From positions 2,683,001-2,747,000 of the forward strand of contig NC_086188.1 in assembly GCF_023053635.1 (NCBI RefSeq): DNA of 64,000 nucleotides, given 5' to 3'. The translations under genes and the position numbers were made by a program. Source of the stretch: Elgaria multicarinata webbii (lineage: Eukaryota > Chordata > Lepidosauria > Squamata > Anguidae). Below the pieces are notes generated by a model. That model had not been told where the DNA came from. It worked only from the letters and a program-made list of their open reading frames with translations, and searched no databases. Shown here piece by piece: positions 45,216-54,701 of the stretch; positions within the stretch are counted from its first letter, which is position 1, and each line of letters begins with the position of its first letter.

Positions 45216-45469
45216 GTTCCGGACAAAGCAGAAGCCGACGGTGCTCAGAACCCAGCAGCTAATAGTCAGCAAGGCAGGAGAGCAACTTGCTCCGATGAAC
45301 TCTGAGGGCAAACAGGAGCCTTTTATGCTATGGTCCCAGACTCCACCCTCGCAGGCCAAGCAGGTGCCTTTCCAATGAGCTACAGACCTCCGTGTGCCCA
45401 CAGCCACCTTTCAACCTAAAGAGCTCTTTTGCCCTGGCTTCCCTTCCTGATAAATCTGCAGAGGGCCAT

Positions 45470-45675
45470 CTGGTAGGATGCAGCCTTCTGCTGAGTCAGA
45501 TCCTTGGTGCATCTAGCCCAGCCTCTTCGACACGGACTGGCAGCAACGGCCCTCCCGGATTTCAGGCAGGATTCCTTCCCCCCCCCCCCCAGCTTTACCT
45601 GGAGAAGCCGGGGATCAAAACTCTGTCATTCTGCATGCAAAGCAGGCTCTACCACTGCGCTACAGCCCCTCCTCA
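45470..45675 (-). repeat. tRNA-headed squamate SINE
   Basis: The - strand begins GGGGCTGTAGCGCAGTGGTA with GCCTGCTTTGCATGCAGAAT and ends near ACCAAGGATCTGACTCAGCA. Same family as 33471-33665. Confidence 0.85.
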
Positions 45676-45696
45676 AAACATGACATCTTCTCAGCT

Positions 45697-46285
45697 ATTT
45701 ATTTATTTATTTATTACATTTTTATACTGCCCAATAGCCGAAGCTCTCTGGGCGGTTCACAAAAATTAAAATCATCATAAAACAACCAATAGTCTAAAAA
45801 CACAAATTCAAAATACATGATAAAAAGCACAACCAGGATAAAAACCACGCAGCAAAATTGATATAAGATTAAAATACAGAATTAGAACAGTAAAATTTAA
45901 ATTTAAGTTAAAATTAAGTGTTAAAATACTGAGAAAATAAAAAGATCTTCAGCTGGCGATGGAAGGAGTACAGTGTAGGCGCCAGGTGGACCTCTCTGGG
46001 GAGCTCATTCCACAGCCGGGGTGCCACAGCGGAGAAGGCCCTGCTCCTAGTAGCCACCTGCCTCACTTCCTTTGGCAGGGGCTCACGGAGAAGGGCCCCT
46101 GTGGATGATCTTAAGGTCCGGGCAGGCACATATGGGAGGAGGCGTTCCTTCAAAGAACCTGGCCCCAAACCGTTTAGGGCTTTAAATGTCAATACCAGCA
46201 CTTTGAATCGGGCCCGGACCTGGACTGGCAGCCAATGAAGTTGTAAAAGGACTGGCGTATTGTGATCTCGCCGGCCAGTCCCTGT
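45697..46285 (-). repeat. L2/CR1-group LINE 3' end
   Basis: The CGCCCAGAG tail precedes a - strand frame [40 protein letters not shown] and [20 protein letters not shown], about 95 codons open. Very close to the copy at 34995, suggesting recent amplification. Confidence 0.9.
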
Positions 46286-48514
46286 TAGCTATACCTTTGG
46301 GCACCCTAAGTCAAGTGATCCAAGCTTTCCAGCGGTATGATCGCTTGCCATTCTAATGTCGTCTGGCCCACATATTTGGGCTGACGTTTTCAGCAACGCA
46401 AACGCATTGGTATTTTGCAGCATTCTTGCGATGAAAGTGACTATAGAAATTTTGGGGGGGTTTGGTGTGTGGAAAAGAGAAACCCTGCTTTTTTTTTTTA
46501 TCCAACCTGGTTCAAAGTATCAGGATTACTGGCCCAAAGATATATTTTTTTTGAGCAGCTTATCTTGACCTGACCTGGCAAGCGATTGTTTCGTTAAAGC
46601 TGACATCCGCTGAATAGGTCTCTCCTTCTCTTCCCCCCTTTCTCTTTTAACCTACATTCTTTACCTGTCTTATTGTGTTAAAGTGGGGAAAGAACGAGAG
46701 GAAGGAATCGTGGAGACTAGGAATCGGAGGCGTGATATGGCAGGTGGAACAGAATCTATCAAGGCCTGGTCTGAAGGATGGAGCCAGCCCCAGCTTAGCT
46801 GCTGTAGACCGGCCTAACAAGAAAGAGTTGCTAGGAACAAATCTCTATTGTTCGCTGTCATCTTTAAATGAGTGTCAAAGTAGGCAGGGGGGCTTTGACC
46901 GTTAACTGCACAATTTTAGCGGGACCCGTTGTGTCCAGCACGGCTGCGCCCCCTCCCTCTCGCTGTTTCTCAGATTAGCCAAGCTGGCCCTCGGCCCCTC
47001 TCTAAATGGGCCATCGCCAGCCTTTGTGCGCAGACTGCCCGGTGTGAAATTTGCAGTGACGTTAAATGTTTTCTAATGAATAATTATTGAAAGGAAATTT
47101 AGGGATATGTATGTAATGGATTGTAGAGCATTAAAACGTTTTATTCGGGGCGACACAAAAATGTTGTCCTTCACAAGCACTTTTGGAGAATTGCTTTTTC
47201 TCCTGCTTCTTCTTGTGGAGGGTTTTTGATTCTCAGCGGATTATCTGCCAGTTCTTAAAGCACGGTGTTCAACACCCCCACCCCACCCCTCCAGAAAGAA
47301 ATGAAAAGAGGCCCTTTGGCAAACGAATGTGTGTGTTTTTCAAGATGGCAGCCATGAAGCCCGTTGAAGTATTAAAAGTTTCAGGGTTTAAAAGAAGTGT
47401 TTGAACTCTTAAGAGATTTTCTCAGTTCTGCTTTTGATTTTGAGGGTGAGGTGGGTTTCCCCTGTGACCCTTCTCCTATTCACAGGGAAAGACGACCCGC
47501 TCTTTTGATGAAAGCCGGGCCAAAGTTGTAGACAAGAAACCTTCAGAATTATTCAGAATCCTTGCAATATTAACCCCCTTAGCTGGTGATTTACCTCAAA
47601 GCCTTTGGCTTCTCTGTTGTTTGATAAAGAAATTAAGTTACAATGATTTGTGGGGTGTCGTCGGATGTAGACCGTCCTTACATCAAAAATTCTGGCTGGA
47701 ATTTAGGGGACACCTCCTTCTCCCAAACAGAAAATCATGTGCCAACCTTATATTTAACACAGTTGTCTAAGACTCTCCAGGGTTTTGGGTTTCCAAATCA
47801 CCTGCATACCTAACCCGTTTAACAGAGGATTCCAGGAATTGAACCTGGGATCTTCGGTATCTAAAGCAGGTGCTCTAATCCCAGAGCCGTGGCCCTTCCC
47901 ATCAAACAATAACTATTGCCCGGACTTCCCAAACCTGGCTGGCTCATTACCATGGTGGCTGCTGGGAGTTGTAATCCAAGACACCTGGGGAATACTTCTT
48001 TGGGAGAAAGAAGATCACGGATAACTGCATTAGAGTTTTGACTGGTTCTGAATAAAACTCGGAGCGGATTCACCACCCTGTTGACATTGGATCCACCAGC
48101 CTCCAGTGGTTCTCTCAAGCTGGCCGATACCTCGTCCTTCTCTGTGTGTTTGGAGCCATTTGGACTACGTAAGAATTGGCACACAGAGAAATTGAGTTTG
48201 CTGTTAGTGTACACAGCGATGAGTTTCAAAACACCACTTGAACTCTCACCCCTCTTCTGGTCTGTTTTGTTCAATGCCTGACACTTTAGATGCTTGATCA
48301 ACGTGATTGTCATCCCTCTGTTTCCATGCGTTCTTGAAGGCTCGCTGGTGCTTGCTTGGTGGTGAAGAAGGGACACCATACGTTAAAGACACTTTCTTAC
48401 TGCTTGGCCTTGGGGCTTCGCTCTGGGGACCCCCTGGGCTGAATTTAGCTCTGCACAGCAGCAGAGGAATCATGGGACATCTTTGCATCAAACCCATCAA
48501 CTGAAAAGCAACGC
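46286..48514. other. Intergenic, mostly single-copy
   Basis: The longest stretch between FOXN4 and MYO1H without dense repeats (46300-47770). A short SINE head on the - strand lies at 47820-47905 (CCAGGTTCAATTCC) and a half palindrome at 48044-48110. No exon was recognised. It is a candidate region for regulatory DNA. Confidence 0.4.
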
Positions 48515-48800
48515 TAGGGTGACCCTATGAAAAGGAGGACAAGGCTCCTGTATCTTTAACAGTTGCATAGAAAAGGGAATTTCAGCAGGTGTCATTTGTA
48601 TATATGGAGAACCTGGTGAAATTCCCTCTTCATCACAACAGTTAAAGTGCTACACTAGAGTGACCAGATTAAAAAGAGGGCAGGGCACCTGCAGCTTTAA
48701 CTGCTGTGATGAAGAAGGAATTTCACCAGGTTCTCCATATATACAAATGACACCCGCTGAAATTCCCTTCAAGCCCTGTCCTTTTCATATGGTCAGCTTA
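48515..48800. mobile_element. Palindromic non-autonomous hAT-type element, copy 2
   Basis: Starts TAGGGTGACCCTATGAAAAG and ends CCTTTTCATATGGTCAGCTTA (diverged inverted end). AGCAACGC is present exactly on both sides (48507-48514 and 48801-48808), a perfect 8-bp duplication. Same family as 16341-16673 and 50692-51009. Confidence 0.92.
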
Positions 48801-48869
48801 AGCAACGCGAACTGGCACCTGCTGTGGGGTAGGATAGAAATTGAACTAACTAGGTAGAGGCCAGGCCAT

Positions 48870-49060
48870 GGTTACACAGGGCCTAGTGACATCCAGGCTT
48901 GACTACCACAATGGGTTGTATGTGGGGCTGCCCTTGAGATCCTTTTGGAAACTTGGTTCGTCAAAATGCAGCAACTAGTCTGCAAACTGGCTGAGGTTAT
49001 ACTGATTACATTTTGCCAGAGCTCTAGAAACAGCTTCACTGGTTCCCTGGGTAATTTCTG
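48870..49060 (+). repeat. LINE ORF2 fragment
   Basis: Diverged L2/CR1-type sequence: GGCTTGACTACCACAATGGG (LDYHNGL), GTGGGGCTGCCCTTGAGATC (VGLPLRS) and CAGCTTCACTGGTTCCCTGG (QLHWFPG). Confidence 0.65.
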
Positions 49061-50691
49061 AGCACTTTTTTTTTTTTAATGTGCTGGTGTATTTTGTGTT
49101 TCATAGGCTGGCACAACAATTGATGAATGAATCACATTTGTTTTATCTGCCCATTGGGTTTTGTACCTCATAGGGGTAAAAGAAGCGGAAAAGTTTAAGG
49201 TCCTAATTTGAAGAGGGTGACCTCTTGTGGGTTAAAGGAGATATGACTTCTGCATATTTGGAGAAGGTGCTTGTGCGAGGCGTTTGGTATTCACAGCACC
49301 TCCTTTTGCAACAGGATGGCCCTTGATTCCCCAGGTAAGGATTCTTTAAGCAGCTTCATGACAGGCTGTCATTCAACAGGAGCAGCCAGCCATTCCTGGC
49401 ATACAAAGGCTCAGTCTGCTGGCTTTTTGCCTGTTGTGCAGAGGGGGAAAAGCAGAGGAATCCTTGTTATTAGCGGTGATTTCGGAGGATGTGGGAAATA
49501 GAATATAGCAATCTGTAATTAGAAATGTTTAAGCAGAAAACTAGAGTTCTTTTGTGGGCTACACAAGCACTGGAGGGATCTTTCGATCTCCAAGTAGGCC
49601 GTTTACCAGAGCGGTAATTCAGTAAAAAGAAATAGGTTGAGGAAATTTGATCTAGTAGGCGGCTACTGGGATTTCAAGGCCTCTCATTCTTTCGCTCTCT
49701 GGTCTCAGAGAAGGTAAGGCACTATCTTTGTCTCCAGTCTGGAGATGCATACCGTAAGCGCTCCTTGAACGGGGTGATACACCACGCTTCATTTTATACA
49801 GAGTTTGTTGCTGGTTGTCAGCTTTGTCTTGGCCATGTGAAAGAAACAAGCAGCATTTAATTCCTAGGAAGAAAAGTACCCAGGCTAAAACCTGCCACAA
49901 TATCAGAACTGTAAGTCTTGGCTGTCTAATCCTAGATGTGCGTAGGATAGGTGGCATTGCTCAGTGGTGAAGGAAACTCGTTCTGCACATGGTCAGAGGC
50001 ACTCAGGTGTCTTTATTTTATTTTTCTAGGTTGTGCCTTGCCTTACATGAAGCCCTGAGAGGCTGGGATGAAAATACCTGTCTGTAGAGTCCTGTTTTTA
50101 AGAGCTGACAGATAGGTGGAAATTCCAACCCACTGCCAGTCTCAGTTTGTGGCTGCCTTTTCCATCTCCCACCGTGGGAAAAGACAGGGTGGTAAGGGGG
50201 AAAGTGGGATGGTGACAGAGGACTGTGGGCAGATTTGTTCACTCTAAGCCCCACCCACATGTAGGTGGGGCTTGGGATACGTGGGAAAGGTTTGCAAAGG
50301 TAGGAATGAGAAAGGTAGTAAGCTAGCTCTCTTCACATCTGTATTTTGTGACTTGTGTGTGTGTGTTTCTTATTTTGCTTGAAAACGAAATACTACGAAA
50401 GTAGCCCAAGGTCAGTTCCACCAACTAAGAGTAAAAAGCTGTATTTTTATTGTATTTGTTTATTTATGACTATGTCACCCATAAAAGTAAAGTTCTTTGG
50501 CTGACTTGCAATAAACAAACGTAAAAGCAATTTCAACACAAAACACAGCATATAAACACATAAGATCAAAAGCGGCATCAAATATGACAGTGAAACAAAC
50601 CTTGCAGCACCCCAAAGTTAAACGCACAGATTTTAACACTGAGAGACCTATAGTGCATGACTTATTTGAAAAGCCTGTTTGGAGCGAAAGG
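49061..50691. other. Intergenic, nothing recognised
   Basis: No exon or clear element; the ATTGTATTTGTTTATTTATG stretch near 50450 may be a diverged LINE tail. Confidence 0.4.
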
Positions 50692-51009
50692 TAGGGTGAC
50701 CCTATGAAAAGGAGGACAGGGCTCCTGTATCTTTAACAGTTGCATAGAAAAGGGGATTTCAGCAGGTGTCATTTGTATATATGGAGAACCTGGTGAAATT
50801 CCCTCTTCATCACAGCAGTTAAAGTGCAGGAGCTATACTAGAGCAACCATTTTAAAAGAGGGCAGGGCACCTGCAGCTTTAACGGTTGTGATGAAGAGGA
50901 AATTTCACCAGGTTCTCTATATCTACAAATGACACCTGCTGAAATTCCCTTTTCAATACAACTGTTAAAGATACTGGAGCCCTGTCCTCCTTTTCATAGG
51001 GTCAGCCTA
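50692..51009. mobile_element. Palindromic non-autonomous hAT-type element, copy 3
   Basis: Starts TAGGGTGACCCTATGAAAAG and ends TCCTTTTCATAGGGTCAGCCTA. Flanks GCGAAAGG (50684-50691) and GCAAAAGG (51010-51017) form an 8-bp duplication with one mismatch. The arms carry CTGTATCTTTAACAGTTG and the inverted ATACAACTGTTAAAGATAC. Confidence 0.92.
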
Positions 51010-51184
51010 GCAAAAGGCCTTGATCCGGGGCCAAAAAGAACTTGGAGACGGTGCCAAGCGAACCGGTCTTATCTGGGAAGTCTTTTCCGTAACTGGGGTG
51101 CCACTTCCGAAAAGGCCTGTAGAAGGCACAAGTATCTCAGTCCCAAGCCCCCGTCGGTTGAACAAACCATAAGCTGCAATGCTG

Positions 51185-51370
51185 ATGTGAACATAGGGAG
51201 CTGCCTGATACTGAGTCAGACCCTTGGTCCATCTCACCCAGTATTATCGACGCTGGCTGGCAGCAACGGCTCTCCAGGGTTTCAGGCAGGATTTTTTCCT
51301 AGCTCTACCTGGAGATATTGGGGGTCGAACTTCTGTATGGAAAGCAGGTGCTCTACCACATAGCCCAGCA
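51185..51370 (-). repeat. tRNA-headed squamate SINE
   Basis: Inverted copy: 3' part GGGAGCTGCCTGATACTGAG and GACCCTTGGTCCATCTC, head end GTTCGACCCCCAATATC and AGCACCTGCTTTCC. Confidence 0.82.
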
Positions 51371-52075
51371 TCCTGAAACTTAGGCCTCTTCCCTGACAGG
51401 TAATTCTCTCTGTGCATTCACAAGTGCTTTAATTCCAGCCTCCTCCTTGATCTGGTGGCACCTTCCAAGAATTGGAAATTTCCTGATCAAAACTTCCTTT
51501 TCTCAGTAGGCTGGTCTCTGTTACAGTGGCAATGAACGTGTTTTGATTTAAGAAGCATTTAGAGCCCCCCCCCCCGCCTCTCATCCAAAATGATAAAAAA
51601 TAGATTCAGCTCAGTTCGTGACCCCACACTGGTTTAACTCTGATAAAACCTTGCACGGGGAGACAGCCTGTCCAATTCCCAGCCGCGGCCATGAATTCCT
51701 GTTGGCAAAACAGCGCCTCCGCTCAGGGCCAACATTGCAACAATATGTTTAAAGTCCAGCCGACAAAATTTAGAAAGGTTTCCTTTGTGGAATAGACAGA
51801 GGAGAAGCCCGAGGGAGCTGAGACCTGCAGGTAAGGAAGTTTGCGGGGAGACAGAGGACAGAGTCTGACCTGTGCATCTGAAATGGGAACAGTTTTTGTG
51901 TAACTATGTTAGGAGGAGGATGTTTCCACTGCACTTCTGTCTTCTGGAATTGTTGGTGGGGGAGGTAGAAAATCCACTTTTGAGAGCGAGCGAGTGAGAA
52001 GGGGAGGACGAGACAGGCCTGCTCTAGAACATAGCCAAATGCATTAATACAGTTAAAAAGATAATACCTTAGATC
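51371..52075. other. Intergenic, nothing recognised
   Basis: The - strand carries an open frame over 51770-52396 with no recognisable domain and low-complexity composition; I do not call it a gene. Confidence 0.4.
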
Positions 52076-52079
52076 ATCC

Positions 52080-52190
52080 ATCCCCACCAGATAAGTTTGA
52101 CTACAACTCCCACCATCCCCATGCCAGATGGGAGTTGTAATCAAACACAACTGGAGGGCCCCAGGTTGAGGAAAGGCTGCTCCAGAGAAA
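52080..52190. mobile_element. Palindromic DNA-transposon copy (58086 type)
   Basis: TTTGACTACAACTCCCACCA, then the inverted TGGGAGTTGTAATCAAACAC and CCCCAGGTTGAGGAAAGGCT. Same family as 58086-58215, more diverged. Confidence 0.65.
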
Positions 52191-52441
52191 TTACAGGTGA
52201 CTTCCAGGTGGACAGCACTTAGTGCTACCAGGCAGAAAGCCTTGGGCGGCTGTTCCGTGTTTTCTTCCTTAACACATTGTTTGAGGTTGTGGGGAAAAGA
52301 TGGAAGCAGAGGAGTTATGAGTGGAAGACAGCGATATCCAGGCCCCCAGTTAAAATCAGTGAATGAGGCCAGGTGATGGCATGAGAAATACTTCATCTGG
52401 AAGCACCCACAGAATTTTAACTTTAGGTTACATAGCTCTTA

Positions 52442-52547
52442 AGGGCACAATCCTATGCATGCTTAGACAGAAAAAAGCGTAGCTGGCTGGGGAATGCTGA
52501 GAGTGGCAGGACTTCTTTCTGTCTAAATGTGCGTGAGATTGTGCCCT
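52442..52547. mobile_element. Palindromic element (ATCCTATGCATG family), copy 3
   Basis: Starts AGGGCACAATCCTATGCATG and ends with the inverted GTGCGTGAGATTGTGCCCT; the TTAGACAGAAAAA and TTTCTGTCTAA blocks pair inside. Confidence 0.72.
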
Positions 52548-53574
52548 AAGAGAGTGAGCTGCAAGTCACTGCACAGCTTTGGCCCAGGCTTAGTGTTGTC
52601 TCTTGCGGGTTTTTTACTTTGTCTTAACTTGGACCTCAAGGTCAACCGACGAGTCTGATCAATAGGCAGACCTGAAGCAACATGGCAGCTGCGGGCATGT
52701 ATGACCCATCTAGCTTCATCCCATGAATGAGACATTGGGTTGATCTACATAGACCAGTCCAAATTCACATCTGCATCCCGCTACAGATGTGTTCTCTATT
52801 CTAACAGGCGATTTTGGCCAAGTTGAATTGGGAGGCAGAAACCTTTGCTTATGCACTGCAAATCACCTAGCAATCTCTAGCTGCAATTAATCCTTAAGCA
52901 AGCTTGTTTCTCTCTCTCACAACCCGGCTCTTCTGCGGTATGGCAGTGATACCAGTCTGCCTTACAGGAGTGTCGTTAACAGCCTAGCTCCAAATACCGT
53001 TCCTTAGAAATCTCACAGTAAGACTGACACTAGTGTGCATAGGATGACAGCTGCCATCCTGTTTCTAGCATGCATGAAAACAAGCATTTTGCAGAGGGGA
53101 GAATTCCTTCTAGCTCTGATTTCAAAGAAAACAGATAATCCAGGCTGCAAGCGAACGGATAGAATTGGGTTGGTTTTTTCATTACTTTTGCAAAGGGTTG
53201 CCAGCTGTTAACCTTGGTCCAGTTAGAAGAATCACTCCCAAATTCTGCAGCCTTGGGAAGAAACTTTGTATTTCTTCTCGATACAGTCTGTAAAGGCTTC
53301 TGGAAACTGCAAAGAAAGAAAAAAAAGAAGAAGCCATGTGTGCAACTATGCAGGTTGGGAAAACGTTTGTATTTTTAAGGAAGGCACCCTGTCACAAGTT
53401 CAACTAGCATTCAAATAAAGCTGGAATGGAAAGATCGTGTAAAACAGAAGAAGCAATAAATAAAAGGTTCCCAGTGAGGTGGTGACTCTGCCACTTAAGA
53501 CTGCAGTTCGGAGCTTACTTCATTGAATGCTCAAGTCTTGGGTGGGTGGGAATCCTGCCACATAGCTAACCAAG
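52548..53574. other. Upstream of MYO1H, nothing recognised
   Basis: Apparently single-copy sequence 1-2 kb before the MYO1H start-codon exon. The untranslated first exon or promoter of MYO1H could lie here or further upstream; no clear promoter motif was identified. Confidence 0.35.
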
Positions 53575-53700
53575 AGAACATAAGGACATCAGAAGAGCCC
53601 TGATGCTGGATCAGACCAAGGGTCCATCTAGTCCAGCACTCTGTTCACACAGTGGCTGAGCAGCAGGGACCAACAAGCAGAAGGGTTCTAATTTAGCCTT
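53575..53700 (-). repeat. CR1-type 3' end
   Basis: AGAACATAAGGACATCAGAA, then CTGGATCAGACCAAGGGTCC and AGTCCAGCACTCTGTTCAC. Same subfamily as 44905-45215. Confidence 0.75.
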
Positions 53701-53944
53701 CCTGCTAGTTTACTGCATGTAGGAATGCAAAGCATCCAGTATTCCATAGATGAAAACTATGGTAACACCCTGGTAGCATGCTTCTTTTCATGTCAAGGAT
53801 CACTGCTCCCCTCTCCACACTGGAATGTGTCAGCCATAGAACGATAAGCCATCCGAAGCAGGGATCCTGAATTCCCTGACTTCTTCTGGCTATCATTGCC
53901 CTACATCATGCTTGTGACTTGTTTTTTCCCTAACCCTATTTCGG

Positions 53945-54415
53945 CAATGATGATGATGATGATGATGATAATGATAATAATTTGTTACCCGCCTCTCCCT
54001 CTGGATCGAGGCGGGGTACAAGACTAATAAAAACACCATAAAATACATACAACTAATTCAAAAGTTTAAAACCAGTGCATCATTAAAAGCAGCACACTAT
54101 TTAAAAAGGCATCTTAAAATTCAGCTGGACAGGCCTGCCGGAAGAGATCAGTCTTTACGGCTTTCTTAAATTTTGGAAGACTGTTAAGTTGACGAATCTC
54201 TCCCGGCAAGCCATTCCACAAACTGGGAGCGGCAGAAGAAAAGGTCCTCTGGGTAATAGTTGTCAGCCTTGATTTTGTTTGCTGGAGTAAATTCTTCCCA
54301 GAGGACCTGAATGTGCGGGGCGGATTGCACGGAAGAAGGCGATCCTGCAGGTAGCCTGGACCCAAACCAGGTAGGGCTTTAAAGGTGATAACCAGCACTT
54401 TATACTTTTTCACCC
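53945..54415 (-). repeat. L2/CR1-group LINE, second subfamily
   Basis: After a (GAT)n/(AAT)n run, the tail CTCGATCCAGAGGGAGAGG (inverted) and a - strand frame YKVLVITFKALPGLGPGYLQ, RTFSSAAPSLWNGLPGEIRQ. Same subfamily as 28790-29670. It ends 125 bp before the MYO1H start-codon exon. Confidence 0.88.
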
Positions 54416-54539
54416 TCATCCCTTAGGACTCATCATGAACTGGACGCTCCCTAGCTCCTGTTGGGTTCCCCCAGGGGAAATGGTGCAGCTCAAACCATCC
54501 TTAGTTTTTCCACCCCCCTTTTCCTCCTGTGCCTTGTAG

Positions 54540-54701
54540 AAAGAAGCGGCGTGGCGGAAGCCCTACCAGCTGAACATGGAAGGAGCTCTGGTAGCCCGGG
54601 ATAGAGTCGGGGTTCAAGATTTTGTCCTCTTGGATTCCCACACAAGTGAATCTGCCTTCTTGGACAACCTTCGCAAGCGATACCGGGAGAACCTCATATA
54701 C
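54540..54701 (+). CDS. MYO1H: MYO1H exon with start codon
   Basis: The exon begins after a long pyrimidine tract and TTGTAG, has 36 bp of 5' UTR, ATG at 54576, residues 1-42 ending [10 protein letters not shown], and a GTAATT donor. A LINE tail begins only about 10 bp into the intron. Confidence 0.94.

Noticed and set aside
51770-52396. 208-codon open frame on the - strand
   Set aside because: No recognisable domain, no repeat of it in known families, no obvious splice or promoter context. Partly overlaps a palindromic transposon copy.
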